Of a stretch of 64,000 nt of DNA, positions 49,027-61,885 are shown piece after piece (the first letter of the stretch is position 1; the number at the start of each line of letters is the position of its first letter). Origin of the DNA: Ficedula albicollis (Eukaryota > Chordata > Aves > Passeriformes > Muscicapidae); NCBI RefSeq assembly GCF_000247815.1, contig NC_021671.1, positions 24,098,501 to 24,162,500 of the forward strand, given 5' to 3'. The position numbers and the translations under genes are program-made. A model generated the notes under the pieces. It was not told where the DNA came from and did no database searches. It was given only the letters and a program-made list of their open reading frames with translations.

Positions 49027-52000
49027 AACAAACGACAAAACTGCCTGTGCTCTTGGTGACATGGAGTGAGAAATTTTTTCCTAGAGCCAACGCACTACGA
49101 GATACAAACTGCATTAGTATTAATTAATGCACAAGGCAATAGTGAAGCCGAATCTGCAAATCCACGGCTTTTCTTATTTCCATACATCCCAGAAAGTCTA
49201 AAATGCCTACAGAGAAATCAAGTAAATTAGTCAGTGAAAAAATAGAAAAAGAAATCAAAAAGGACATAAATTTTGACATTAGAGAAATTATAGTGAAGAG
49301 GCAATATATCTCCCTTCTGAAATACCAAGCATGAGCAAAAATAAACTATGTGAAATTAAAATTGGAATAAATGTGGAGGACTTATTCAGGATCCAGGAAC
49401 AAGTGGAAAATTATTTGCAAATGTTTGACAAATTTAAGTTTGCAGCTAGACTTCTAATCTTTAGTGTGTCTAATCTTGCTCCATACAGGCAAAGTGAAGC
49501 CATAAAAGTGGCATTTAAAATAAGCTTATGACAGGAATTTAACATTTTTTTCTCTTTTGCAATACAAAATACTGAATCAGAATTATTTATTGATTAGGTG
49601 AAAGACATGAAAGCTCCACAGAATCTCTGAAATTTTCTTATGAGATCTTAGTTATTGTCTGTCAGCATACACTGGCAGTTGCAACATATTTTTTCTTTCT
49701 TTTTCAAATAACTCTAAAGATAAAAATTGTAATTTCATCGGGGCACTATAAGTGATGCAGAGGGTGGGAAAACATGTATATTAACTCATAAAACATAGTG
49801 AAAAAGTAAAGCAATGCTTTGAATGAATGCATAACAGTTTTACAATACTATTTTGAATATGTATATTGATATAGACACAAAGCAGCTCTTAGAGCGCAAT
49901 TACTTTAAGTTGGGTGCCACCAATTTAATTTAATTTAATTTTATCTTATTATCTTTTCAGCTCCTTCAGTTATCTAGTTAATTTTAACTTTGCTTTCACA
50001 TAATAGAAATTTAGCTTTCAATGTCTAAAACACGTCCAAATACAATCATATAAACATAAGTTCAAATTCATAATTTTCACATTAATAGCTTGCTCACATT
50101 CTGTAAGCTTTAAATTATTTTTCAGAATTTTAAAATAGCTTCCTGCTAAGAATACAAGCAGGCAATATTTTTTTCCAATTAGTGCCATAAAAATTGGGCA
50201 ACATTCTAGAGGAATTAAGATCCTCAGTTTCCTTTTATGCTCCATGTAAAAATTTGTCAGTCGTCTATTCTAATATTTTAAACTTACTACTGAATTGAGT
50301 CGTTCAGCTGAGATCATGAGAATTGTTGATAAAAGAAGAGGCTATTCAGCATACCTCGTGACGGCAAAACCCTTAGGTGTATGGGAACTGAAATTTATAA
50401 AATAAGTGACACATCACTCAGCTTTCATTTGTTGGAAGTATGTGGTAGTACAGCAGGAGAAATATGTAAAGGTTTTTCTTCAGTCATTGTTGTAGTGATT
50501 TCAAATGAATTGATGTAAAGAACTAACATATAAAGAAATTAAGGTGTGTATTGTAATTAATGTACATATTATTTTTTCTATTGCTGAATTCTTATTTCAC
50601 CTAATAAACCAGCAGCTGTCAGCAGCCCATAAATGAAAAGCTCTTTTTGTCTTAGCTCATGCCCACAGTGCTCAGTGCAGCTCTTGGGAAAGCTCTGTCA
50701 GCGAGGAGTGGAAAGTGAAGGATGGTGGGTACGTAGACATTTTACATGCAAAGTGAGTAGCTAAAGGTAAGCCAGGCAGCTAATCAAACATCTTTAAAGC
50801 CTGCATTTTATCTGATTGAGTCAACATTCATAGAAAAGAGTTTGGCAGGTGAAAATTAGGGAGAATAGCTAGCTGTCCAAAGAAAATTGCTTTTTCAATT
50901 CCCTGTAAATTGTTGTGCTCTAGAACAGTATTACAAGCAGACATTCAGGCAGAATATAAAAGAGATTTAAGTCTTTTAAAAAGGGCAAGAAAGTGAGTGG
51001 GAAAAGAAGAAGAGTCTTCATATACTATTATTGTATACCACGGATTCTCAAGAAAAGCACTACAGAAATAAGATATACAATATACATTGATTGAACCAAT
51101 TGTACATGTGTGAGTAGTATAGCATGTAGGTTTTTTCTTTAAAATAAATATCTCCTTGTTGCATATTACTGCATATGCTACTTGTACCTTTATTTTCACA
51201 ATCCAGGTGGTAAAATGTTCGCTGGAAAATTTTACTGCACAAATGCATATCTATGAAGTTTGTTAGATAATACATTCCTGTCCAAATTATCATACTTCAG
51301 GCGCAGAAATCATCAAAGATTCAATAAGTAGATGGAGCTGTAAGGGTTTGTATCGACTGACTATCTAACATCATCATACACCTAGACTGAGAATACCCTT
51401 AGGAAAGGGCTTGAGAAAGCTTTTTCTTTTTATTTTCTTAGTTCTGGAACACCAGGTAAAGGTCAAAGACAAAATAAGAAATTGAACATAGAAACTGCTA
51501 TGCCATAACTGTAATGAGTCAGTAGTTCAGAAGTCAGTGATGTAGCTAACTGTGTATTTGACAGGCTTCTGAATTTTTAGCCAAAATGACCATGTTACTA
51601 TTTACAGCTTGGCAGTTCTGGGGAGAATTTCTGTCAGAAAAGAAAGCTTTTACAATTGCTCTTCCATCTACCAATATAATCATGCCTTTGGAAACAGTTA
51701 AAGAGGTCTGACTATATATTTTGCTTCATCACAATTGAAAGGACAGACAAGAAATAATAGAAAATTTTAGGTAATTGTCTCCCATCTATAAAACAAATAT
51801 CAAGCCCATGCACTGACATAAATAAATAAATTTGGTCCTATCTCAGTGAAAATAGTCATCTGACTGACAGAGTTGAAAAAAAAAAAGTGGGGGCATTCAA
51901 TGCTTTTTTTGCTTCAGTCTTTAACTATGCTGATAGATGAGTGTGGTTCCACTGTGAGCAAACAGCAGCTTTCCTTTTGTGGGTGCTGGAATTGTAAGGG

Positions 52001-52034
52001 AGCAGCTTTAGCATCTGAAGCTTCACAGTACCAG
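49027..52034. other. Unique AT-rich DNA, no gene recognised
   Basis: A short (TTTAA)n run lies near 49923-49942. Frames of 66-84 codons (for example 49331-49531 plus, and two overlapping minus-strand frames at 50945-51293) lack domains and exon boundaries. No mobile element recognised. Confidence 0.55.
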
Positions 52035-52625
52035 GAGGCCCAGTGGGATCATACTACACACTACTGAAGGGAGTGGAACTAGTGGGTGTTATAGCTAAAC
52101 CCCTCTCAATCCTCTACCAAAGTAGCAAGGACTCTGGGGAGGTCCCTGCCACTGGAAGACAGTTGGTGTTATTCCAATACACAAAAGAAGCACGAGGGAA
52201 GACCCAGGAAACTATAGACCTGTTATTTCAACTTTACTTTCCGGAAAAAAATATGGAACACATTATACTGGGTGCTACTGAAAGTAATTTAAAAAATAAT
52301 GCAATCACCAGGCACAGTCAATGTGGATTCCAAAGGGAAAATCCTTTTAAAATTATTTGAGACCCTTCTATGATAAAGTCACCCACTTATTGGATGGAAT
52401 GAAGGCAGTGGATGTAGTTTCTCTGGATTTTAATAAGATTTGGATACTGTTCTTTTCAGCATCCTTCTGGAGAAGTTATCCAGCAGTGGGATGAGCAGGT
52501 TATTCATGCGCACATCTGGCTGGTCTAGTGGAAGGTGTCCCTACTCCTTGTAACAGGGCAGCTGGAATTAGATGATCTGTATGGTCCCTTCCAGCACAAG
52601 ACATTGTATGATTTTGTGACAATTC
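52035..52625 (+). mobile_element. CR1 LINE fragment with internal deletion, plus orientation
   Basis: The plus-strand frame 52043-52360 reads as CR1 ORF2 reverse transcriptase (GVIAKPLSILYQSSKDSGEVPA, then a frame-disrupted section, then EHIILGATESNLKNNAITRH). The frame continues in another phase through 'gtggatgtagtttctctgga' near 52410. Around 52440-52500 it jumps directly into the 3' UTR, with 'ttagatgatctgtatggtcc' and 'cttccagcacaagacattg', and ends in an octamer-like tail 'attgtatgattttgtga' at 52601-52618. The catalytic palm box and the C-terminal third of ORF2 are missing. Confidence 0.92.
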
Positions 52626-53504
52626 TTCTTTCACCAGGTTCTACTAAATAAGGTTGGATGTGAAAGTTCCATTTGTAGAACCAGTGTTCCTTTGCATGCA
52701 GGCCAGAGGAGACAGCTCTTAATAAGAGGATTGTCAAGCAGTTCTACAGCTCTTGATCTGAATTGATATTTTAAAATTAATTTAATCTTAGCTGATTTTC
52801 TCTTATGCTCATTTAATAGGTTCTCTGAGGTTTGGTTTGATTGACCTGGTTTATTTTTTTTGGTTTTTTTTCTTCGTTTGTGATATTTTGATGCTTACTC
52901 AGTCTGCTTCACATCCAATATATTAGCACACATTGGTTTTCTGAGGTCTCCTTTTGTCTGCATTGTAATTCTCTCTTTTTGCAGTTTGCTTGGGGTTTCC
53001 TTACTCTGCTTTCAGCAATGAGGAACCAAATTCAATTTTTCCTTTTTTTTCTCTAACTCTCTTTTACCTACTTCAGTATCTTCTAGTTAATATAAAAGAA
53101 AGATATGTCAGAACGTAGGCAAACCAGATCAAATATCGTATTGTAGCACTTGGTTGAATATCAGCTAATTGGAAGAGTTGCTCAGCTGGAGTACAGTGAG
53201 AGAAAACTAAATAATGGATGTATCCACTTTGTCTTTTTGGGAAAAATCAGTGCAGCTCAGTACATATACTAGAGTCCCTGGACCTTTTGTACCTCAAAGA
53301 CTGTCAAAGGATTTCAGTCCATATTTAATACCAGAAATTCACTGTCTTGTAAATTCTGTACACTGAAGGGTGGTGAATGAAGTCGAAGATCTCTTTACAG
53401 ATATCTCTGTGAAAGGATACAAAATTTATCCTCTGTCTACTCACAAAGTAGCATTCTGCTTAAGATAGAAGTTATAGCAGTGTAAATAATGAGGTGAATG
53501 ACAC
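52626..53504. other. AT-rich DNA, no gene recognised
   Basis: T-rich tracts near 52850-52875 and 53038-53050. No open frame with recognisable features. Confidence 0.6.
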
Positions 53505-53708
53505 TTTGCACCAGTCATGTGGAAAGGTGAATTCACACTAGCTGAAAACAGCAAATGGGAAAGAAAAAAATGGGAAAGAAAAACAGTGAAACTATTTAAC
53601 CTTATACTTGCACCAGTCATGTGGAAAGGTGAATTCACTCTAGCTGAAAACAGCAAATGGGAGAGAAAAAAATGGTAAAGAAAAACAGTGAAACTATTTA
53701 ACCTTATA
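53505..53708. repeat. Direct tandem duplication, 102-bp unit, two copies
   Basis: The unit starting 'ttgcaccagtcatgtggaaa' lies at 53505-53606 and 53607-53708. The copies differ at about four positions (for example 'cacactagc' versus 'cactctagc'). Confidence 0.93.
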
Positions 53709-56590
53709 AACAGCTTTATTCTCTTACTATGTTTATAAAGCACTACTGTTTTAATACATTATAAGAGTATCAAGGCTGTTAGATCATTACTTACTACTCA
53801 CTGTTAAACATGGAATTCAAGAATTTTGGATTTATTTATGGTTTTATAGAAATTCAAGGAACTAATTCCAAATGTAGTGAGAGGTTTAGATGGTTAAACT
53901 ATCAAATTAAAGCAGGAGTGAACTGAACTCAAGAAGTTTTGATAGATTATTGTAACAAGCATGAGGATTCCTAGAGCTGGCACAGGTGGCATAATGTATT
54001 TATGTAAGTACTTGTATAACATGTACACTCTGTTCAAATTCCCAAACACTACCCATCTTGCAAATATCCAAAAGATATTCAGATTAAAATTGATAATAAA
54101 GACCTGCTCACAAACAATTTGAATTCTTATCTAATAGCTGCATGAAATTTGATGGTAGCTTTGTACTTCACAGATAACCCTGTCCACTGAATAAATTATA
54201 TTTTCTCATGCAATATAATACATCATGCATAAAACAACAAGTAGGGATGCAGAGAAGAAAGGTTTGTTTATTTGTATAGAATTCCTTTAGGCGTTTTCCT
54301 CCAATAGGTGCAATTCCTTCCAAATCTATGGCTATAATGTGCTGCAAGAAATAAAATCCTCAGAGTATCTCAAACTAATTACTACAGTTCATAAATGAGC
54401 TCCAGTTGCCAACTAAATATATGCCTCAAACCCATCAAACAATAACAAATTAGCCCAGAGATCAACTTTGAGAACAATAAAATTAATATGGTTATTTGAA
54501 TTATTGAATTAATATGGTAATTTTGAAACAAACTAGCTCCTAAGAAAATAATAAATAAATCTGTGTCTAAAATCCATAGCTGGGAATATGTTATGCAGAA
54601 ATAGATAATCAGATCATTTATATTAGTGGAAGCCAGAGTTATTTCAAGTTTAAGGGCTCTAGCGGCACAAAGTACATGAAGAGCACTGTGGTTACAGCTT
54701 TTCAAGCATTTTCAAGCATTTCTCCATAAGGATTATATTCTGGTTTTTCTGCCCGGGGAGAAATCAGAGCTGCTCCTGACAGCATGTGGCCAGCACATAG
54801 AAGATGAGCTCATTAGCTGCATCTCTGGAACACTTTGCATTGGCAAATCTACTGCATGCTCTTCCTTGTCAAAGACTTGCATTTTCCTAAATTGTGTGGA
54901 TGCAGAAACAATGGAGCATTGGTATTCCTGCTTGTCCTTGCCAACAGATCAGTACTCCTGAGGCATAAATGAAGCTCAGTATCCACAGCAGCTAAAGACA
55001 TGGTTATATTTTTTTTGTTCTATTTTTTTTCTTTGTGTCATAACAAAGTGCATAAACCAGGATGTCTCTGTTGATAAATGCAACTAAAAATTGGAAAGGC
55101 CATTTCATATAAATTTGTTTTAGATTTATCCTAGTTCTTTCATTATGGACTTTGTGGATGCCTGTAGTGGTTTTGCCTTTGACATAGGTAATTTTCTTCT
55201 TAGGAGCTGGTACAGTGCTGTGTGTTTGCTTATCTATGAGAATAATCTTGATAGCATGGTGATAATGATGATATCTTGGCTGCTGCTGAACAGTGCTTAC
55301 CTTAAATCAAGGACATTTCCCTTTCCTGTGTTCTGCCACTGCAGAACTGCTGAAAAACCCAGAGGGGAGCATGGGCAGAACAGATGACCTGAACTGACCA
55401 AAGAAGGTGATTTTTGTGGGGAAGTACACGAAAAACGAAACTTTTCAAATATAGAATTTATTTTAGAACATAAAATAGATTAAAATAGTTTTTTGTAAAA
55501 TGTAACTTTCAAGTAATTAACTGAAATGTAAGTTTCACAGAAGTTCTAATATATTATAACTTTTTAAGGATTATTTTGTTGGTTGGTATTTTGCAACATA
55601 GACTATATATAATTCTTTTCTTGCATAAACATCTTGCTTGAGGTTTTCTTTGTTTTTCATTAATTACTTTAAAAGTCTTTGTACTGAACAAGCTACAGTT
55701 ATTTTAGTCAGAGTCCTACCTAGAATCTTCAGCAGAAATATAGCATGTGTTTGGGTTTTTGTAGCTTTGTTTGGGTATTTTAATTTTGTTTTCATGCCTG
55801 GGCATTTAATTCATGTTACTGGCAAGTTCTTTCCAATGTATGACTACACAATTGTATCAATTGCATTGACCCATTAGATTATTTCCATTCTGAGCAATCA
55901 AGAGATAAATACTTAAGTGAGTTAACCGTGCAGGAAGGTGAAATTTTCTTTGCATTTCTTTTTGATTAAATTAACCTGCTGTAAAGGAACATCTTTCAAT
56001 CAAATGAAAAAAGGCACAGACTTAAATCCACAGTTTATGACAAGTAGACTAATTGCAGGGATTTCGTATGGCTAGGAATGACAGGAAAAGAATAATGAGC
56101 AAGAAAAAAAGAATTTATGACCACAATTATGCATAGTTTAGAAGACTTAGAAAGAGAAATCATAGAATAAACCAATAGTCTGATATTATGCATTCATTTT
56201 ACCTTTTAAAGCAATTATATTCATTTAATCTAAATTCATAGTGACAGAAGTAGACTTCATATTTTAGCATAATTGAATACCAGATGGGAAATCACACAAA
56301 TAAAACAAGGGAACACCAAAAGAGAGAACTCCAGTATTTGCCATTTCTGATGAAACTGGCACTTCTTTCTTAAGAGATACAGATTGTGTTCAGGAAAAAA
56401 AAAGCCCAAATCTATCTTTTCTTTTTTGTTCTATTTCAAATATTTTTGTTTTTCACAAAGAGATTGACCTCCTCATCTAATGAGAAACAATTTCTTTTTC
56501 TTTTCAGTTTGCTTCCTCTCAAAAAGAGCAGTTTGCAGAGATGGACATCATTATATCATTCAATTAAAAGAAACTATTTTTCATAGCTGT
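53709..56590. other. Unique AT-rich DNA, no gene recognised
   Basis: The 107-codon minus-strand frame at 54382-54705 and the plus-strand frame at 55145-55387 have hydrophobic stretches but no family signature or splice context. No mobile element recognised. Confidence 0.5.
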
Positions 56591-56599
56591 CATGTTTTC

Positions 56600-57030
56600 C
56601 AGCCACAACAGAGCTCCTTTTTCTCAGTAGGCGTGAGGATGTGGAGCCTGGAGCCTTGTGGACGTGTCTGGGCTGTTGTTCTATCCCATCTACTGGGGGA
56701 AGAAATACGGGATTCTCACTTCTGGGAAGGAGGGGGCCGTGGCTTTCAGAAGAAAAGTGTTGCCATTAAGGCAACATTAAGTTCATTCATGGGTTTGTTC
56801 ATTGTCTCAAGGTTATACCCTATCAGTTCAGGCTTAGCGAGCAATTTTTGTACGCTAATCACTCTAATTTTGTATAATTTTGTTATTGATATCGTTGCTG
56901 TTACTGTTTGTTTTTTTATCTCATTGTTACCAGTAAATTGTTCTTGTCCCAGCCCATAATCTCTCCCTTTTGTTTCTCTCACGAGGGGGTGGTAGGAGGG
57001 GAGAGGGAGTGTTGTTTCTAAACTTCAACA
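56600..57030 (+). mobile_element. Avian ERV LTR remnant, plus orientation
   Basis: The best-conserved part is 56905-57010: 'ctcattgttaccagtaaatt', then 'gttcttgtcccagcccataa', 'tctctcccttttgtttctct' and a G-rich 'cgagggggtggtaggagggg'. This is the order seen near the 3' end of a common songbird ERV LTR type. Upstream, 'gtttgttcattgtctcaagg' at about 56790 also fits. The 5' boundary is uncertain. No internal retroviral sequence follows, so it is a solo-LTR remnant. A 159-codon frame across the left part is probably not a gene. Confidence 0.55.
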
Positions 57031-58350
57031 ATAATTTTGTGGGGTTTTCCCATCTCCGTATCTTTGATATTTTGATCAGTTTCCTGGAGCACTCCTAAAG
57101 GCTGGCGACCCAAGTTCTTTTCCTCTCAATGTTTAGTTACCACAAAGACAGTTTGGCTGTAGAATCAAGAGAAAACCACGGCTTCCTGCAATAGTTGAGA
57201 CTAAAAGAATAAAACTGACAAGATCCTCCATGTTCGGGAGGTGTAACATAAAGTATTTGATAAAAAATGTTAGAAATTCTGAGCAGACAATCTATTTGTT
57301 TTTTTTCCCAAAGAAATGGATATTTCTCAAAATTAAAAAAAAATATAAACTTAGTGTAGCACAAATTAAGAAGCTCTCTAAGAAACCTGGAGTTATGTCA
57401 AAAGTTTGCCTGCATCAAGTCCTTCTCTCTTGTTCCAGGATCAATTGCATCCCTTTGGTGACTTAAGCATGTGTTTTAACATGCACAAAAAATATAGCAA
57501 TAGTAGCAGTGCATGGGTGGATTTCTCTTTAAAATAAATTTATTTATTATTTATAAATTTACTTATATAAAAAATTCTCTTTAAAGTAAATTCTTATACA
57601 AATTAGTGCACAAAATACAAATTTTGAAGACTTTATACAATTGATAAGTAGATGTACACAGAGTAGACACATCTCAATAGTCTGATTTTTGAGAAAATAG
57701 TTGAGATCATTACAAGACTAAGTGCAACTTTCAGAAAAACAATCAACAAGGGAAACTAATAAAAATATTTCCAGGGTAAAGAAAGGGGAACCTTTATAAA
57801 ATAAATATGCAAATGACTTTCTGAATGAATTTTTAGAACTTTATTGAATCTACCCTTGGGATTTTCTTAGAAATAAATGTTTCAGGTTCCCATATATTGC
57901 TGGAATGTGCTGTAGGTAATTAGATATTGATTCTCGCTGTCAATGGGTATACCACTTATTATCCATTTCCATACAATGTGAAATGTATAAAGTCTGAATT
58001 AATCTTGGAACTACTTTTAAATAGTTACAATTTAATTACATATTCTGTAACACTAAGAAAACTAATCCCATTTGAAATTGAAGAGTATAAGAAATTTTTA
58101 ATGGCTAAGTGACTCAAACATTAAGAGCAGTAACTGAAATTTGCTCACTGCTGTTTTTCATATGTACATGTATTTGCATGCTTTCTGATCTCATCATGTT
58201 TTTTTATCATTTGTTAGTGGACATCTATAGAAATATTGCCAATAGAAGTAACTAAAATCCATCTCAGATTAGTTTTTCTTGAAAAGTTATTATGAGATCT
58301 ATGCCTCGTATGTCTAGTTCCATCTACAGTAATTATTATTTTTAGAGTAG
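57031..58350. other. AT-rich DNA, no gene recognised
   Basis: An AT palindrome-like stretch ('aaatttatttattatttataaattt') lies at about 57536-57561. No mobile element or exon recognised. Confidence 0.6.
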
Positions 58351-58351
58351 T

Positions 58352-58605
58352 TAATCATAGAAACACGGAATATGATGAGTTGGAAGGGACCCAGGAGGAT
58401 CACTGAGTCCCAGCACTGCACAGGACCATTCCCAAGAATCACAGCATGTGCTCAACACTATTGTCTAAACACTTCTTGAACTCTGACAGGCTGGTGTGGT
58501 GACCACTTCCCTGGGGATCGTGTTCTAGTGCTCAAACACCCTCTGGGTGAAGAACCTAAATCTACCCTGATACAACCTCACACCATTCCCTAGGGGTAAT
58601 GCAGC
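58352..58605 (-). mobile_element. CR1 LINE 3'-end fragment, minus orientation
   Basis: Begins with the tail 'atcatagaaacacggaatat', then 'gatgagttggaagggaccca', 'cactgcacaggaccattcc', 'ctgtgaccact'-like sequence and 'accctctgggtgaagaacct'. This follows a CR1 subfamily 3' end in reverse complement. It is a different subfamily from the fragments at 46.2-46.8 kb, judging by the sequence after 'gggaccc'. Confidence 0.9.
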
Positions 58606-60838
58606 ATTAAAAATCTTGCATTATGTTCCTCTGTGATACTTGATACTTGATGATAGTATTCTTCTTTGTCTTAAATAAAATTAGAGATAAAATATTTTTA
58701 AGTAAGTGATAAAAGTAGAAGAATAAAGCCAAACAGAGGTGTTAGAAGAAACATAAAAGGCTCAGAAGATCCAGTTAAATATGCTGATAGCTATACTCAC
58801 ATATGGACTATTTTGCTGGTACAACCATAGGCTGATTTTTTTTGACCTTGACTGAGTTTCTACCTGCCTGTTTCTGTGCAGAGGAAGAACTGGATATAGA
58901 GAGTAGAAGGCCGTGGTTTAAATGTATTTTTTTCCTAAGATATATATCATAATGAGCACAAAGCAAGAGGTAGTCAGCTTTTCTTTGAAGAAAGAAAGAG
59001 GTTTGTAATTATATGGAGCTAAGAGGACCAATGTGTTCTAAACTTGTTTCCTTGCATTTCCAGGTGTTTCACTCTCTTCATGAATTCAGTGTATTATTTT
59101 TTTGTTCTTAGCAAGTTACTTATTTCAAATTCTATAGGAGAAAGTTTTTTATATACATGAACTCCTTTGTTGCTGAATCTAGTACCTGATTTATATTACA
59201 AAAAGTTAAGTATCATAAAACTTTTCTCATTTTCTTAATTATTTTTTTCATTTCTCAGTTAGTCTGCTGATATTAATTTAGAATATTAACATAACTGTTC
59301 TATTCCCTGCAAAACTTGTGGCTTAAGTTTTGCTTAAAGTGGTCAATTGAGAACTCATAATTGAGTAAATCACCCTAATTACTTTGATGTCTCTCCTAAA
59401 TGTAGGTCAATTCAATTATTTGAGCCACGAGTAGGCTTCTGAAAACAGGTACTTTATCTTTTATTCCCATGGGACATGTAGTGTATCTGAGTTTTCTTCC
59501 TGTCTTTCTGCAAGAAACAGTAGCAGAAGTCCAGATCTTCCAGGCAAGAAAACAGTTTGCAATGACTTACTGTGCCAAAAACATGCATTCTAATGAAAGA
59601 ATCTCAGTGAAAACAATAAAAAAACCCAAACAAAAAAAAAAAAAAAAAACCAAGAAACAAACAAGAAACCACTCCCCAAAGCAAACTAAAACCAAAAGAG
59701 TAGGAAAAAAAATAAATTTTCCCAATATTTAAATGTCAGTCTTCTTTGAACAGTTTTGAACGAAGTAATTTGCCTCTTGCCACCCAGAGCAAAATATTAA
59801 TGTTGCAGTCTGCTAAGGACAATTTAGTTTTCTCCTCCTGACATCTGATGAAGCCAAATAAAGTAGGGGTCGTAAATTTATATAACTTGGCAGCATTCAT
59901 TAGACATTAACAGCAGATGGTGATATTTTCTCGTTTCAAAAATTTCTCTTTTAGTAGTAGTCATATTAAAATAAATATTCAGGGTTTAGTAAGAATTACT
60001 GTGTCATCAAAATATTTTTTTCCCCTTCAGGTTGAAAGATTAGAATCTCAACAGTTACTAAAATCAGTAACTTAAATAATTCTATTAACCCTACCTCTGA
60101 AGAAAGTACATAAGATGTATCAAACAATGAGATCCAGTCTTGTACTAATATTCCTACCACTAAAGCCCACCAGGAAAGACCTATTTTATCGGATATGATA
60201 AAGATGGCAGACTCCCAGATGTCAAGCAAGTATTTTGTTGCTGGCTTGCTACTAGCACAATAACTCCTGGTGACAAATTCACAATATTGTGGACACCCTT
60301 TCATTTTTCCTTAAGGCCTGTCAGAACGCTGTCAATAACTGAGAAAAAAAGAGTTGAGATGAGCTATTGAGAGGAAAATATAATAGGACGTTGACACAGT
60401 GTTTGTAGCATTAAAATATTTGAGTAAACATCTCACCCTAAGGTCAGGTGGGAAAAAAACAAAATCAAAGAGAATTAATTATCATCTCTTGTCATCAGAA
60501 ATTCACATAGATTATCCATTGCTTCCTAACAGCTTGAATGGCTGTCACAGAGGTGCATGTGCGGACAGTGAAATTATGTTACAATACAACACAGAAGAAA
60601 TGGTCAGCAGTGAATATTATGGTAAACTGCAACTCCTGTATAAATTTTCATTCAGCTGATGCATCTGGCAAGTGAGAAGAATGATATCAAGCTGGCATGT
60701 GCATTTTAGGAATGCAAAATCAACAAAGGAATAAAGCAAAAGAAAGACCATGTGTAAAATCCAAAAAGGCCATTGAAAACTGTCAAGTTCATAGACACTA
60801 TTTATGAACCTGGTATTCTTCTATGCTAACATGATCAT
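58606..60838. other. AT-rich DNA with an A-rich tract, no gene recognised
   Basis: An A-rich tract with an uninterrupted A18 run lies at about 59617-59700. Frames of up to 102 codons (59996-60304 minus) show no domain. No mobile element recognised until 60840. Confidence 0.55.
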
Positions 60839-61211
60839 CCTTAGTGGATAGAGGGAAAATCTGTGCATGCTGCGTATCTGGACCTCAGTAAAGCCTTTGG
60901 CACTGTCTCCTATGGCATTCTCATGGAGATACTGGCTGCTCATGGCTTGGATGGATGTACTCTTCTCTGGGTAAAAATATGTGTGGATGAGTGCACCCAG
61001 AGAGTGGTGCTGAATGGAGTTACATCCAGCTGGCAGCCAGTCATGACTGTTGTGACCAGGGCTCAGTATTGAGGTCAATCCTGTTTAACATCTTTATGAA
61101 TGATCTCAATGAGGGGATCAAATGCCCCCTCAGTAAGTTTGCTGCCAACCCCAAGTTGGCGACTGGAGAAAATCTGGAAAAAGGGATTTCTGGCTCAAAA
61201 CAATTGAAGCC

Positions 61212-61249
61212 TGTGTGTGTATGTGCGTGTGTGTGTGTGTGTGTGTGTG
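61212..61249. repeat. (GT)n microsatellite inside the CR1 fragment
   Basis: About nineteen GT dinucleotides with 'at' and 'gc' interruptions near the 5' end. It lies in the stretch of non-CR1 sequence that interrupts the element. Confidence 0.93.
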
Positions 61250-61398
61250 CCCCCTTCTTACCCCCAAATATTTCAATTATTTAGAGCCAGTAGTCATTTT
61301 ATCCAGTCTCTTACAGTGTAGGAGTATTTATCTGGAGGAGGGAACAATGGCTTAGCAGAAGAATCTGGACAATCTGGATCAGTGGGCTGAAGCCAATC

Positions 61399-61621
61399 GC
61401 AAGAGGTTCAGTAAGGTGCGGCGCCAGGTCCTGCACTTGGGACACAACAACCCATGAAGCACTTCAGGCTGGGGGCAGAGTGCAAGAGGTTCAGTAAGGT
61501 GCAGTGCCAGGTCCTGCACTTGGGACACAACAACCCACGCAAGAGGTTCAGTAAGGTGCGGCGCCAGGTCCTGCACTTGGGACACAACAACCCATGAAGC
61601 ACTTCAGGCTGGGGGCAGAGT
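61399..61621 (+). repeat. Tandem expansion within CR1: 83-bp unit, full-partial-full
   Basis: 'gcaagaggttcagtaaggtg' starts at 61399, 61482 and 61539. Copies 1 and 3 are 83 bases and, by eye, identical. The middle copy is cut to about 57 bases and has 'gtgcagtgcc' instead of 'gtgcggcgcc'. The region belongs to CR1 ORF2 (NRKRFSKVRRQVLHLGHNN), so the element was expanded after insertion. Confidence 0.95.
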
Positions 61622-61885
61622 GCCTGGAAAGCTGCTCAGAGGAAAAGGAACCACGGTGGTTGTGGGCAGCTGGCTGAACACGATCCAGCCCATGCCCAGG
61701 TGGCCAAGAAGGCCAGTGGCCTCCTGGCTTGTATCAGAAATAGTGTGGCCAGGGCAGTTATTGTCCCCTTGTACTCAGCACTGGTACGGCCATACCGTGA
61801 GTACTGTGTCCACTCCAGGACCATTCTCTACAAGGAAGGTATTTGGTGCTGGAGTGTGTGCAAAGAAGGGGAATGGACTTGTTCC

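Larger units (their letters stand above)
60840..61885 (+). mobile_element. CR1 LINE ORF2 fragment, plus orientation, interrupted
   Basis: The plus strand reads CR1 reverse transcriptase from YLDLSKAFGTVSYGILMEIL (about 60870) through AAHGLDGCTLLWVK and VVLNGVTSSWQPV. It then passes by a frame change into LFNIFMNDLNEGIKCPLSKF. The catalytic F-A-D-D box reads FAAN, so it is dead. At about 61195-61365 the element is interrupted by about 170 bases that include a (GT)n run. The CR1 frame resumes with 'tggatcagtgggctgaagcc' at 61376 and continues past a local tandem expansion (61399-61621) through [20 protein letters not shown] to about 61880. Confidence 0.94.

Noticed and set aside
56480..56959. 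159-codon plus-strand frame
   Set aside because: It overlaps the LTR remnant, its codon content is irregular and no known domain is visible.
57100..57120. 'ggctggcgacccaagttctt' resembling a retroviral primer-binding site
   Set aside because: It starts with TGG and follows an LTR remnant, but about 75 bases separate it from the visible LTR end and no retroviral coding sequence follows.
61379..61602. Repeating minus-strand frames (LLCPKCRTWRRTLLN and similar)
   Set aside because: Antisense readings of the CR1 tandem expansion.
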